From positions 1 through 12,813 of the forward strand of contig CABKMN010000063.1 of NCBI GenBank assembly GCA_902373525.1: a stretch of DNA of 12,813 nt. The letters are read 5' to 3'. The stretch comes from an uncultured Bilophila sp. (GTDB lineage: Bacteria > Desulfobacterota > Desulfovibrionia > Desulfovibrionales > Desulfovibrionaceae). Every line of letters begins with the position of its first letter. The stretch's first letter is position 1. Both the position numbers and the translations under genes were made by a program. Below, piece after piece: positions 1 through 7,005 of the stretch. The notes beneath the pieces were generated by a model. The model had not been told where the DNA came from. It saw nothing but the letters and a program-made list of their open reading frames with translations, and ran no database searches.

Positions 1-46
1 CCCTTCCCCCGGACCCCCTACCCTCCTCTTCCCAAGACTTTTGACC
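1..46. repeat. Right-hand part of polypyrimidine repeat (copy 1, cut by window start)
   Basis: A C/T-rich stretch opens with CCCTTCCCCC and ends with a CCCAAGACTTTTGAC-like tail. It aligns by eye with the right half of the repeat downstream of trpB, where CCCTTCCCCCC is followed by a C-rich stretch and CCCACGACGTTTG. The hairpin part would lie just before the window. This suggests the repeat unit extends about 35 bp beyond the hairpin. The match is imperfect and based on visual alignment only. Confidence 0.5.
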
Positions 47-75
47 TTATCGAATCCCTGTTTGCAGCTTTTCCC

Positions 76-99
76 GTTTATCTTGGACAACGGATAAAC
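76..99. promoter_or_regulatory. Short inverted repeat upstream of trpF, possible operator or hairpin
   Basis: GTTTATC (76-82) and GATAAAC (93-99) form a perfect 7-bp inverted repeat with a 10-base centre, in a local AT-richer patch. It could be a protein-binding site or the base of an RNA hairpin (TTG/CAA also pair inside). I could not find a convincing -35/-10 pair beside it, and it does not match a regulator site I know, so the role is open. Confidence 0.3.
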
Positions 100-125
100 A
101 ACGAGAAAAAAATACATGGAAGAAA

Positions 126-221
126 GCCTCCGGCGCTTCCTGTTACGCCGGGGTCCGGGGGGCGGCTCGCCCCCCGGACAGGGAGTCCAGAGGGGCGGTA
201 GCCTCTCTGGCCGCCGGAGGC
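126..221. repeat. GC-rich multi-hairpin intergenic element, full copy (A)
   Basis: This 96-bp unit is bounded by a perfect 10-bp terminal inverted repeat, GCCTCCGGCG (126-135) and CGCCGGAGGC (212-221). Inside are two strong hairpins: 154-163 with 169-178 (10 bp with a run of six G/C pairs) and 187-196 with 201-210 (10 bp including one G-T wobble). An alternative hairpin, 128-135 with 146-153, competes with the outer stem. Folded, it makes a closed junction with two internal arms. A related copy lies before trpA. The right end lies 39 bases before the trpF start and contains GGAGG, though trpF has its own closer ribosome binding site. It resembles REP/BIME-type or MITE-type elements; I see no transposase nearby. 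Confidence 0.75.
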
Positions 222-260
222 ATCTCCCTCCCCATCAACCGCCCCCAGAACGGAGCCACC

Positions 261-902
261 GTGAACGACTTGTTGATCAAACTCTGCGGGATGCGCGAAC
301 AGGCGCTCCTCGACTGCGCCGCCGACCTCGGCGTGAACCTGTGCGGCTTCATCTTCGCTCCTGAAAGCCCGCGCGCGGTCACGCCGGAACGGGCCGCCGC
401 GCTGGACAGCCGAGGCATGCTCCGCGTGGGCGTGTTCACGACGGACGACATGCGGTTCATCGAAGCGACCGCCGCCACCGCCCGGCTGGACCGCGTCCAG
501 CTCCACGGGGACCAGTCCGTCACCTGCGCCGAACGCCTGAGCCGCACCCTCGGAGCCGAACGCCTCATCCGCGTGCTGTGGCCCCGGCGCTACCCGGACC
601 GCCACGCGCTGGAAGCGGACATGGAACGCCACGCGCACGCCGCCGGAATGTTCCTGCTTGATGCGGGAACCTCGGGCGGCGGCAGCGGCCAACGGGTGGA
701 CGGCGAAGGCCTGCGCGGGCTGCACGCGCCGCGCCCGTGGCTGCTCGCCGGGGGGCTGACCCCCGAAAACGTCAGAGAGGCCGTCGAGGCATGCGCCCCG
801 CACGGTGTGGATTTCAACTCCGGACTGGAGTCCGAACCGGGCCGCAAAGACCCGTCACGCATACGGGCCGCACTGACGGCCCTGAGAGGAAAGTCATCAT
901 GA
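261..902 (+). CDS. trpF: Phosphoribosylanthranilate isomerase
   Basis: TrpF catalyses the Amadori rearrangement of N-(5-phosphoribosyl)anthranilate to CdRP, the third step from chorismate to tryptophan, in the cytoplasm. The 213-residue protein has the expected single TIM-barrel length. It shows KLCGM (7-11, with catalytic Cys9), VQLHGDQ (79-85), the catalytic aspartate in FLLDAG (Asp134), the phosphate-binding LAGGLTPENV (162-171) and DFNSGLES (184-191, where the family usually has D-V-S-S-G-V-E). The start is GTG at 261, with GGAG at 252-255 just before it. The stop codon overlaps the trpB start (ATGA, 899-902), so translation is coupled. trpC, trpD and trpE would be expected upstream but are outside the window. 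A 260-bp repeat-bearing spacer precedes the gene. The assignment is firm. Confidence 0.95.
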   Translation: MNDLLIKLCGMREQALLDCAADLGVNLCGFIFAPESPRAVTPERAAALDSRGMLRVGVFTTDDMRFIEATAATARLDRVQLHGDQSVTCAERLSRTLGAERLIRVLWPRRYPDRHALEADMERHAHAAGMFLLDAGTSGGGSGQRVDGEGLRGLHAPRPWLLAGGLTPENVREAVEACAPHGVDFNSGLESEPGRKDPSRIRAALTALRGKSS

Positions 903-2068
903 AGAAAGGATACTTCGGAGATTTCGGCGGCTGTTTCGTTCCTGAACTGCTCATGCCGCCGCTTCGGGAACTGGAAGAGGCCATGCGGACCATCATGCCC
1001 TCGCAGCTTTTCAGGGACGAACTGGACGATCTGCTCCGCAATTTCGCGGGCCGCGAAACGCCGCTCACCCACTGCCCCACGCTGTCCGAACAACTCGGCT
1101 TCTCCCTGTGGCTGAAACGCGAGGACCTGCTGCATACCGGCGCGCACAAGGTGAACAACACGCTGGGTCAGGCGCTGCTTGCCAGGCACATGGGCAAGAC
1201 CGCGCTGGTGGCGGAAACCGGCGCGGGGCAGCACGGCGTGGCCACCGCCGCCGCAGCCGCGCGGCTCGGGCTCGACTGCATCGTCTTCATGGGCGCGGAG
1301 GACGTGGAACGCCAGTCCTCCAACGTACGGCGCATGAAGCTCCTCGGCGCGACGGTACGCCCGGTCCGGAGCGGCACCCAAACGCTCAAGGACGCCATCA
1401 ACGAGGCGCTCCGCTACTGGATCGCCGCACAGGAAACCACGCACTACTGCTTCGGCACGGCGGCGGGCCCGCATCCTTTCCCGACGCTGGTACGCGATCT
1501 CCAGAGCGTCATCGGCCGCGAAACCCGCGCGCAGATGCTCGAAAAAATCGGGAAGCTGCCCGATGTCGTCGTTGCGGCGGTGGGCGGCGGGTCCAACGCC
1601 ATCGGCATGTTTTACCCCTTCGTGGAAGACAAGACGGTACGCATCATCGGCGTGGAGGCCGCCGGTACGGGCGAGCCGGGGTGCTACAACTCCGCGCCGC
1701 TGAATCTCGGCACGCCCGGCGTCCTGCACGGCCAGCTGACCATGCTTCTCCAGACGAAGGACGGGCAGATCGAGCCGTCGCATTCGGTATCCGCCGGTCT
1801 GGACTACCCCGGCGTCGGCCCCGAGCACGCCTATCTGCACGCCATCGGGCGCGTCCATTACGGTCTGGCGAACGACGCGCAGGCGCTCCGCGCCTTTCAG
1901 ACGCTCTGCCGCGCCGAAGGCATCCTCCCCGCGCTGGAGTCCTCGCACGCCCTCGCGTGGGTGCTGGATCACGCCTCCGAGCTGCCCGCAGGCGGCGACG
2001 TCGTCGTCAACCTCTCCGGGCGCGGCGACAAGGACATGGACATCGTAGAGCACTGTTTGCACTTGTAA
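899..2068 (+). CDS. trpB: Tryptophan synthase beta chain
   Basis: This PLP enzyme condenses indole, channelled from TrpA, with serine to give tryptophan. The 389 residues match the usual length. The PLP lysine is Lys84 in LLHTGAHKVNN. The catalytic glutamate is Glu106 in AETGAGQHG. The PLP phosphate loop is GGGSN (229-233), and the serine contacting the pyridine nitrogen lies in LSGRGDKD (Ser373). A longer frame is open upstream to about 737, but that part lies inside trpF. The ATG at 899 has GAGAGGA at 884-890 and the residue sequence MKKGYFGDFGG typical of TrpB N-termini. It overlaps trpF by 4 bases. Downstream, an unusual 280-bp repeat-filled gap separates it from trpA, its normal 1:1 partner. 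Confidence 0.97.
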   Translation: MKKGYFGDFGGCFVPELLMPPLRELEEAMRTIMPSQLFRDELDDLLRNFAGRETPLTHCPTLSEQLGFSLWLKREDLLHTGAHKVNNTLGQALLARHMGKTALVAETGAGQHGVATAAAAARLGLDCIVFMGAEDVERQSSNVRRMKLLGATVRPVRSGTQTLKDAINEALRYWIAAQETTHYCFGTAAGPHPFPTLVRDLQSVIGRETRAQMLEKIGKLPDVVVAAVGGGSNAIGMFYPFVEDKTVRIIGVEAAGTGEPGCYNSAPLNLGTPGVLHGQLTMLLQTKDGQIEPSHSVSAGLDYPGVGPEHAYLHAIGRVHYGLANDAQALRAFQTLCRAEGILPALESSHALAWVLDHASELPAGGDVVVNLSGRGDKDMDIVEHCLHL

Positions 2069-2140
2069 GGATGAGAAGACCGAGGGAAGGCCCCTTCTGA
2101 AGAAGGGCTTCCTTCTCCCTTCCCCCCCGTCCCTCATCCT
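2068..2140. repeat. Long inverted repeat of the polypurine/polypyrimidine family (copy 2), possible trpB 3' terminator
   Basis: The element starts at the last base of the trpB stop codon. AGGATGAG (2068-2075) pairs perfectly with CTCATCCT (2133-2140). Inside, a G/A-rich left arm faces a C/T-rich right arm. The tip is CCCTTCT-ga-AGAAGGG (2092-2107), the same tip as the copy after cydB apart from the two loop bases. Compared with that copy, the left arm here seems to have lost about ten bases, so the stem is imperfect. Homology to copy 1 probably continues to about 2156. There is no run of T after it, so any termination would not be the classical intrinsic type. The stretch 2141-2253 carries weaker hairpins and no gene. 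Confidence 0.6.
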
Positions 2141-2253
2141 CCCACGACGTTTGTAGGCGGGCATCAGCCGGCTTCCTGATGAAGCGCCGGGACGCCCAAA
2201 ACCCATTTTTTAGGAATGCCCGAAACGACGGACACGGCGAAAGCCACGACAAC

Positions 2254-2326
2254 GCCTGATCCGAGGGGGTCTGGGGGGAATCATTCCCCCCAGCGGGTGC
2301 AGGGCGGCGCCCTGCCCGCCGGAGGC
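2254..2326. repeat. GC-rich multi-hairpin intergenic element, shortened copy (B)
   Basis: This copy has the same order of parts as the one before trpF. It has hairpin 1 with a run of six G/C pairs (2271-2280 with 2284-2293, 10 perfect base pairs), then hairpin 2 (2299-2305 with 2309-2315), then CGCCGGAGGC (2317-2326). The hairpins differ in loop and outer stem bases, while G-C pairing is kept by compensating changes. The left terminal repeat is reduced to GCCT (2254-2257), so the outer stem of the full copy is mostly lost. The right end lies 22 bases before the trpA start. It sits in the same orientation relative to the following gene as copy A. Confidence 0.7.
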
Positions 2327-2348
2327 ATAACACAGGAGAAAAAACACC

Positions 2349-3119
2349 ATGTCGGCACTTGAACAGAACATACGGAACGCGCACGCCGCCGGACGCACGG
2401 CGCTCATTCCCTTCGTCACCGCGGGCTTCCCCACACTCGATACGTTCTGGGGCATCATCGAGGAACTGGACGCCGGCGGCGCGGACGTAATCGAAATCGG
2501 CGTCCCCTTCTCCGATCCCGTCGCCGACGGCCCGGTGGTCGAGGACGCCTCCCGACGCGCGCTGGAACAGGGCGTCACCCTCGAATGGATTATGGACGGG
2601 CTCAAACAGCGGGCCGGGCGCTTCAAGGCGGGCCTCGTGCTCATGGGCTACCTCAATCCCTTCCTGCAATACGGACTGGAACGCTTCGCCGCCGACGCCG
2701 CGCGGGCGGGCGTGTCCGGCTGCATCGTACCGGACCTGCCGCTGGACGAAAGCGCGCCCTTCCGCGACACGCTGAAACGCCACGGCATCGACCTCATCGC
2801 GCTCGTCGGACAGAACACCACGGCGGAACGGATGCGCGACTACGCCGCCGTTTCGGAAGGCTACGTGTACGTCGTATCCGTGCTCGGCACCACCGGCGCG
2901 CGCACCGGACTGCCTCCGCAGGTCGAGGAAACCCTTCGCCGCGCCCGTGCGGCCTTCAGGCTGCCGCTGGCCCTCGGCTTCGGCCTCCAGCATCCGGACC
3001 AGCTCGCCGCCATCCCGGCGGACATCCGGCCCGACGCCGCCGTCTTCGGAAGCGCCCTGCTGAAACACCTCGACAAGGGCGGATCGGCCAAAGCCTTCCT
3101 CGACGTCTGGACGAACTAG
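2349..3119 (+). CDS. trpA: Tryptophan synthase alpha chain
   Basis: TrpA cleaves indole-3-glycerol phosphate to indole and glyceraldehyde 3-phosphate, passing indole to TrpB through the alpha2beta2 tunnel. The 256 residues are slightly shorter than the enteric protein (about 268). The two catalytic acids fall at the classical numbers, Glu49 and Asp60, in IEIGVPFSDPVADGP (48-62). YLNPFLQYG (101-109), VPDLPLDE (127-134), the TTGARTG loop (181-187) and LGFGLQHPDQ near the C-terminus are also present. Residue 65, often Gln in the DGPxIQ region, is Glu here. The ATG at 2349 has AGGAGAA at 2334-2340, an ideal ribosome binding site. The gene is separated from trpB by repeats rather than coupled to it, and an intrinsic terminator follows 24 bases after the stop. 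Confidence 0.97.
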   Translation: MSALEQNIRNAHAAGRTALIPFVTAGFPTLDTFWGIIEELDAGGADVIEIGVPFSDPVADGPVVEDASRRALEQGVTLEWIMDGLKQRAGRFKAGLVLMGYLNPFLQYGLERFAADAARAGVSGCIVPDLPLDESAPFRDTLKRHGIDLIALVGQNTTAERMRDYAAVSEGYVYVVSVLGTTGARTGLPPQVEETLRRARAAFRLPLALGFGLQHPDQLAAIPADIRPDAAVFGSALLKHLDKGGSAKAFLDVWTN

Positions 3120-3142
3120 CGCGGCCAGCCCCTGTCGACACC

Positions 3143-3178
3143 ATCCCCGTTCGGCCTACCCGCCGGGCGGGGATTTTT
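3143..3178 (+). terminator. Intrinsic terminator of the trp unit
   Basis: ATCCCCG (3143-3149) pairs with CGGGGAT (3168-3174). Inside, CGGC pairs with GCCG, with small mismatches between the two stems. A T run (3174-3178) follows directly. It lies 24 bases after the trpA stop with no gene until 3581, so it should end trp transcription. Confidence 0.85.
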
Positions 3179-3487
3179 CCGTTGAAGACCGCCGCGCCTT
3201 TTCGGAAAGGCTCCGTCGCGGACCATGATTGACGTACGATTACGGCATGGCGGACGGGCACGCTCTTCAAGACGGTTTTGCCGATACGCTCCATGACGGA
3301 AGAAAGCCTCCCCGCTATCCATCGGGGATTCCATGAAAGAAGACGGCAACCGCTTCCCGTGACAGGCAGTCGGAAACGGACTGCGGAAGGGAACGGGCGG
3401 AGACCGGAAGCGCGCGCAAGCAGCGTAGGGGAAGCGACGAAACAGGGACGCTCCGGTGCGGGAACCGCTCCGGACGGGGCGGTCTCA
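3179..3487. other. Non-coding stretch between the trp terminator and the promoter of the large gene
   Basis: I see no convincing gene here. A frame is open from 3278 into the large protein, but its residues are low-complexity and rich in Arg/Gly/Ser, and it lies upstream of the promoter. Small hairpins are present: 3309-3314 with 3323-3328, and GCAGTC (3366-3371) with GACTGC (3379-3384). The 14-mer GGAAGAAAGCCTCC at 3298-3311 also occurs at 118-131, where its last part is the left end of the multi-hairpin element. The stretch here may therefore hold a decayed remnant of that element. A small RNA cannot be excluded, but none is recognisable. Confidence 0.4.
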
Positions 3488-3516
3488 TTGACGCTTGTTC
3501 TTTTTTTGACTAGAAT
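3488..3516 (+). promoter_or_regulatory. Sigma70-type promoter for the 1017-residue protein
   Basis: TTGACG (3488-3493), a 17-base spacer and TAGAAT (3511-3516) give 5/6 matches in each box at the ideal spacing. Transcription would start near 3523. This decides the gene start: any upstream start codon in the same frame (3278, or the ATG overlapping the -10 box) would not be on this transcript, so ATG 3581 is preferred. Confidence 0.75.
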
Positions 3517-3580
3517 GGACGTTTCACCCTTTGGGCAAGCATCTTGCCCATCTCTCCATTCGTTTTTTCAGGATCGGGAC

Positions 3581-6500
3581 ATGTACGGAACGCTTTTTTT
3601 CGACAAACAGGATCGCGAGCTCCTGCGCATGATCAACGAAACGATTGATCACGGACCGTCGCAGGACCTCGAACACAAGGTTTTTGACGCCAACCTGCAC
3701 CCGCACGGCATCCTGGAACTGACGACCACGCACGAATACCGGATGGCCCACGCGGTCATCAACCTGCTCGGCAACCTCGAAGCGGGCGGCGCGCCGGATC
3801 GGCTCATGGCCCTGCGCATCCTCCGCGACGAAGTGCTGCACAGCGCCCGCACGCCGTTCCGCTACAACACGGGCCGCGTCCTCATCCAGATCATGAAGGA
3901 AATCGTCCGCTCGCGCCGGGACGGGCAGTCGCAGCTCAAGCTCGTGCACGACTTCCGCAAGGTCACGTCCGGGAATCCGCGCCTCGTGCGCCAGTTCCTC
4001 AAGGCCTACCATTTGCTGGAGATGCCCGAGGAGTGGAACCAACTGACCCTCGACCACCACGTCCACGACGCCAACACCAAGGGCCGCAAGAACGCCACCC
4101 ACCTGATCATGGACGCATGGATCAAGGGCATCCGCTACCTGACCGTCGTCTATTACAATTACGTGGAGCCCACCGCCGCGCGCGAACTGTTGCAGGCCGC
4201 CGAGATCATGGGCGTGGACGTCCGTATCGGCCTCGAATTCGGCTCTCCCTTCCACGGTCGTTTCGTCAATTTCGTCTGGGCCCCGCGCGGATTCTCCGAT
4301 CCCGAAGCCTTCCTTTCCTTCCTCGCCGAGCGGCCTATGGTCGCGCTCATGAACGAGGGCCGCAAGGCTTCGCTCTGGATGCAGCGCCACGTCATGGAAA
4401 CCCTGCGGATATGGAACGAGAAGCACGCCCCGGCACTGGCCGCCGAACTGGAAATCCCCGTCCCGCTGCTTGATCCCGACGGCTTTCTGGCCTTCGTGGG
4501 CACCGGGCAGACCTCGTTCCTCCACCTCGCGGAATACGCGCACAAGACCATGCTGCCCAGCCTGCGCGAGCGGGTCGAGGACTTGCGGAAAGAGGCCCTC
4601 ACCGCCACCGGGGACCGCAAGGGGCAGATCGCCCAGCTCATCCGCCGGATGGACATGCTCACCATCGAAGTGATCATGGAAACGTGGCTGAAACCGGACC
4701 GCAACCCCGAACTGCCGTCCCCCGACGTGCCGTCCGACACCCCGGATACGCCCGAACTGCTCCGCATGCCGCCGCACGTGCTGCTGGACTGGCTGTCCTG
4801 CCTGCGCAGCGGCTACCGCATCACGCTCCAGCTCGCGAACCTCTCCGCCGAGGACGTGCTCGAACTGCTGTGGGACTGCCAAGGGATGATCACCCATCTG
4901 GAACTGTTCAACCTGAAGGAATGGCAGGAGGGGCACCTGCGCCACCTCACCGCCATCAACGATCTCCAGATCGCGATCAACAAGGGCAGCGTCCTGCACC
5001 TCAAGCAGATACTGCGTACCATGATCCGCAAGCTGGAGGCGTCGTCCGACGACGGGGACAGGGAACGCTGCGAAAAATTCCGCGTCATCCTGCGGAACAT
5101 TCCCTCGTTGCAGGCCCCCTACAAGGTCGCGCCGCTCCGCAGCCGCATCGGCACGGACTCCACGAGCCACTCGGGCGTGCGCCACGGCATGGGCCTCGCC
5201 GTGCCCGAAACGCTCCCCCACGGAGCGCGCAGGCAGATCGCCCGGGGCAAGCAGTTCCAGCCGATCATGCTTCCGGTGTCCCTCACGCTGGAATTTCGGG
5301 AAACCTATGTCGAGCAGGAACGGCATTCGTCCTTCATGCGCCGGATCGGTCCCCGGATACGCCGCATCTGGGGCCTCGGCCATTTCGGACTGCACCGCAC
5401 CAAGGAATGGCGGGTGATTTCCGCCATGAACCGCATCGAGGAGGACGGCAACGTCATCACGATGGGCGGCACCAGCGGCGAAGTGAACAACGGCCTGTGC
5501 GCCGAGCGGACGGCGTCCGAAAAGCGCTCCGGCATCGGGCTTTCCTACCTCAGCACGCCCATCGCCAACACGCTCAAGGTGCTGGCGGGCTTCATCCCGG
5601 CGCTGGTGACCTTCCTGTACACGCAGGAATGGTGGGTGCTCGCGTGGTTCGGCGCGCCGCTGTGGTTCCTGATCACCGGCCTGCGGAACATCCCTCAGGC
5701 CATTCTCGGCGGCGGGGGCATGTGGAGCCGTTCGTTGCTGCGCTGGAACGACTACGTGAGCTGGACGCGCGTATGCGACTCGCTGTTGTACACGGGACTG
5801 TCCGTGCCGCTGCTGGAATGGTTCATCCGCGTCCTGCTCCTTGAGGACGGGATGGGGCTGACGGTCAAGGAGTACCCGTTCCTCGTCTTTTCCATCATCG
5901 CCGGGGCGAACAGCATCTACATCTCGCTGCACAACATGTACCGGGGCTTCCCCAAGGAAGCGATCATCGGAAACCTGTTCCGCAGCCTGCTCGCCATCCC
6001 TGTTTCGGTATTCTACAACGATCTGCTGGCGTTGTGCCTGCCGCTGTTCACGGCGGCGGACCCGCTGCTGATTCTTGAGCCCGGCGCGGCCATCATTTCC
6101 AAGACGGCGTCCGATACCGTGGCGGCGATCATCGAAGGGCTGGCGGACTGGCGGAACAACCACCGCCTGCGGTACTGGGACTACGACACCAAGCTCCAGC
6201 GCCTCTTCGACTGCTACGCCAAGCTGGAGCTCGCCTTCCCGGATCGGGACATCCTTTCGCTCCTGTCGCGGCCCGAGGAGTTCATCCGGCTGACGTCGGC
6301 GGAAGCCAAGTCCCTCCAGGCGGAAAGCATCATCAACGCGCTGGACCTCATGTACTTCTGGCTGTACCAGCCCTGCGCGCAGCAGACCCTGACCTCGATC
6401 CTCCGCACCATGACGCGCGAGGAACGGGTCATCGTGGCCCGCTCGCAGGGGATTCTGGCCCGCGTGCGCGAGGTCAGCCAGCTGTTCGTGGACGGCCTGC

Positions 6501-6634
6501 TCGGGCGCAACTTCGCCCGCGCCCTGTCCTTCTATCTGGACGGCTACGAAAGCTATATCCTTGTCCTGAACAAACGCTGCGCCGGGTTCTCCAACGGCGG
6601 CCACCGCCCCGGCCTGAGACGCGGGCGCAGTTAG
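3581..6634 (+). CDS. Large unrecognised membrane protein with a possible PHP-like N-terminal domain
   Basis: I do not recognise this 1017-residue protein. There is no signal peptide. Residues 1-370 look soluble. The stretch LDHHVHDAN (157-165), the helix-strand pattern through GIRYLTVVYYN (183-193), then AAEIMGVDVRIGLEFG (206-221) and PFHGRF (223-228) loosely resemble a PHP phosphoesterase: an HxH motif, a later acidic residue at the end of a strand (Glu219), then a His. The usual aspartate-histidine after the second strand is replaced by YYN, so an active metal site is doubtful. Residues 370-655 are a further mixed helical soluble region. Five hydrophobic segments lie near 661-680, 684-702, 733-753, 765-785 and 797-822. 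A soluble tail from about 855 to 1017 ends in a basic LRRGRS. AGGA at 3570-3573 serves ATG 3581. It is a single gene with its own promoter and 3' hairpin. Codon use is like its neighbours, with no sign of recent transfer. Confidence 0.85.
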   Translation: MYGTLFFDKQDRELLRMINETIDHGPSQDLEHKVFDANLHPHGILELTTTHEYRMAHAVINLLGNLEAGGAPDRLMALRILRDEVLHSARTPFRYNTGRVLIQIMKEIVRSRRDGQSQLKLVHDFRKVTSGNPRLVRQFLKAYHLLEMPEEWNQLTLDHHVHDANTKGRKNATHLIMDAWIKGIRYLTVVYYNYVEPTAARELLQAAEIMGVDVRIGLEFGSPFHGRFVNFVWAPRGFSDPEAFLSFLAERPMVALMNEGRKASLWMQRHVMETLRIWNEKHAPALAAELEIPVPLLDPDGFLAFVGTGQTSFLHLAEYAHKTMLPSLRERVEDLRKEALTATGDRKGQIAQLIRRMDMLTIEVIMETWLKPDRNPELPSPDVPSDTPDTPELLRMPPHVLLDWLSCLRSGYRITLQLANLSAEDVLELLWDCQGMITHLELFNLKEWQEGHLRHLTAINDLQIAINKGSVLHLKQILRTMIRKLEASSDDGDRERCEKFRVILRNIPSLQAPYKVAPLRSRIGTDSTSHSGVRHGMGLAVPETLPHGARRQIARGKQFQPIMLPVSLTLEFRETYVEQERHSSFMRRIGPRIRRIWGLGHFGLHRTKEWRVISAMNRIEEDGNVITMGGTSGEVNNGLCAERTASEKRSGIGLSYLSTPIANTLKVLAGFIPALVTFLYTQEWWVLAWFGAPLWFLITGLRNIPQAILGGGGMWSRSLLRWNDYVSWTRVCDSLLYTGLSVPLLEWFIRVLLLEDGMGLTVKEYPFLVFSIIAGANSIYISLHNMYRGFPKEAIIGNLFRSLLAIPVSVFYNDLLALCLPLFTAADPLLILEPGAAIISKTASDTVAAIIEGLADWRNNHRLRYWDYDTKLQRLFDCYAKLELAFPDRDILSLLSRPEEFIRLTSAEAKSLQAESIINALDLMYFWLYQPCAQQTLTSILRTMTREERVIVARSQGILARVREVSQLFVDGLLGRNFARALSFYLDGYESYILVLNKRCAGFSNGGHRPGLRRGRS

Positions 6635-6648
6635 TCGAACGGAAAAAC

Positions 6649-6682
6649 GGGAAAGGGAGCCTGTTACGCGGCTCCCTCTCCC
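6649..6682 (+). terminator. Hairpin after the large gene, likely terminator
   Basis: A 13-bp stem with one mismatch (6649-6661 with 6670-6682, core GGGAGCC/GGCTCCC) and an 8-base loop starts 15 bases after the stop codon. There is no T run behind it, so it may act in mRNA 3' end stability or be a weak terminator. Confidence 0.55.
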
Positions 6683-6918
6683 GCCGCCAGCCGACCGCCG
6701 GGGACACGGCGCGCGGCTTTCCTCGAAAAACCGTCTCCCGGTCACAAGCGCGTTCCCCGGCCATCCCCCCTTTTTCCGGCCAACCGGGAGGCTTGCGGAA
6801 GGGATTCGACGACGTCAAACGGCTTTGAAAAAGCCGGGAGATGGGGGAATGAAAACGCCCCGAAGGACGGGCTCATGCGGTCCGCTCCCGGCAGGCGTGC
6901 CCCCGCGACGTGCGGGCA
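6683..6918. other. Non-coding stretch before the holB promoter
   Basis: No gene is supported here. CTCCCGGT (6735-6742) and ACCGGGAG (6783-6790) form a perfect 8-bp inverted repeat with an inner CCGG/CCGG pairing. CGGCTTT-gaa-AAAGCCG (6820-6836) is a compact 7-bp hairpin without a useful T tail. An ATG at 6849 opens a frame that runs out of phase into holB and is not credible. The stretch 6820-6910 looks structured, but I could not match it to a riboswitch class that I know. Confidence 0.4.
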
Positions 6919-6949
6919 TTGACAGCAACGCGATTTTTCTCCAGATATT
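6919..6949 (+). promoter_or_regulatory. Candidate promoter of holB
   Basis: A perfect TTGACA (6919-6924) is followed after 19 bases by GATATT (6944-6949, 4/6 match). The spacing is longer than ideal, so this is moderate support. It fits the choice of the GTG at 7006 as start, since an earlier GTG at 6910 would lie upstream of the promoter. Confidence 0.5.
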
Positions 6950-7005
6950 CCCTTTCTTCCTCAACGTCTTCCCCCTTTTTCCTCTCCCCAAAAGGATACG
7001 AACCC

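Noticed and set aside
126..221. Repeats as part of a CRISPR array or as a tRNA-like gene
   Set aside because: There is no regular repeat-spacer pattern, and the arms do not fit tRNA lengths, loops or conserved bases.
590..2206. Minus-strand open frame opposite trpF and trpB
   Set aside because: It is explained by high GC and the real trp genes on the plus strand; no start signal or motif supports it.
3278..3580. N-terminal extension of the large protein by 101 residues
   Set aside because: The stretch lies mostly upstream of the promoter at 3488-3516 and reads as low-complexity sequence; AGGA before ATG 3581 gives a proper start.
3524..6745. Very long open frame on the minus strand opposite the 1017-residue gene
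   Set aside because: It mirrors codon-position GC bias of the plus-strand gene. Its residues are a low-complexity mix rich in Arg, Gln, Val, Gly and His without family motifs, and the plus strand has promoter, ribosome binding site and membrane-segment pattern.
6820..6910. Riboswitch before holB (cobalamin, c-di-GMP or fluoride type)
   Set aside because: None of the conserved cores of these classes could be recognised, and holB is not a typical target.
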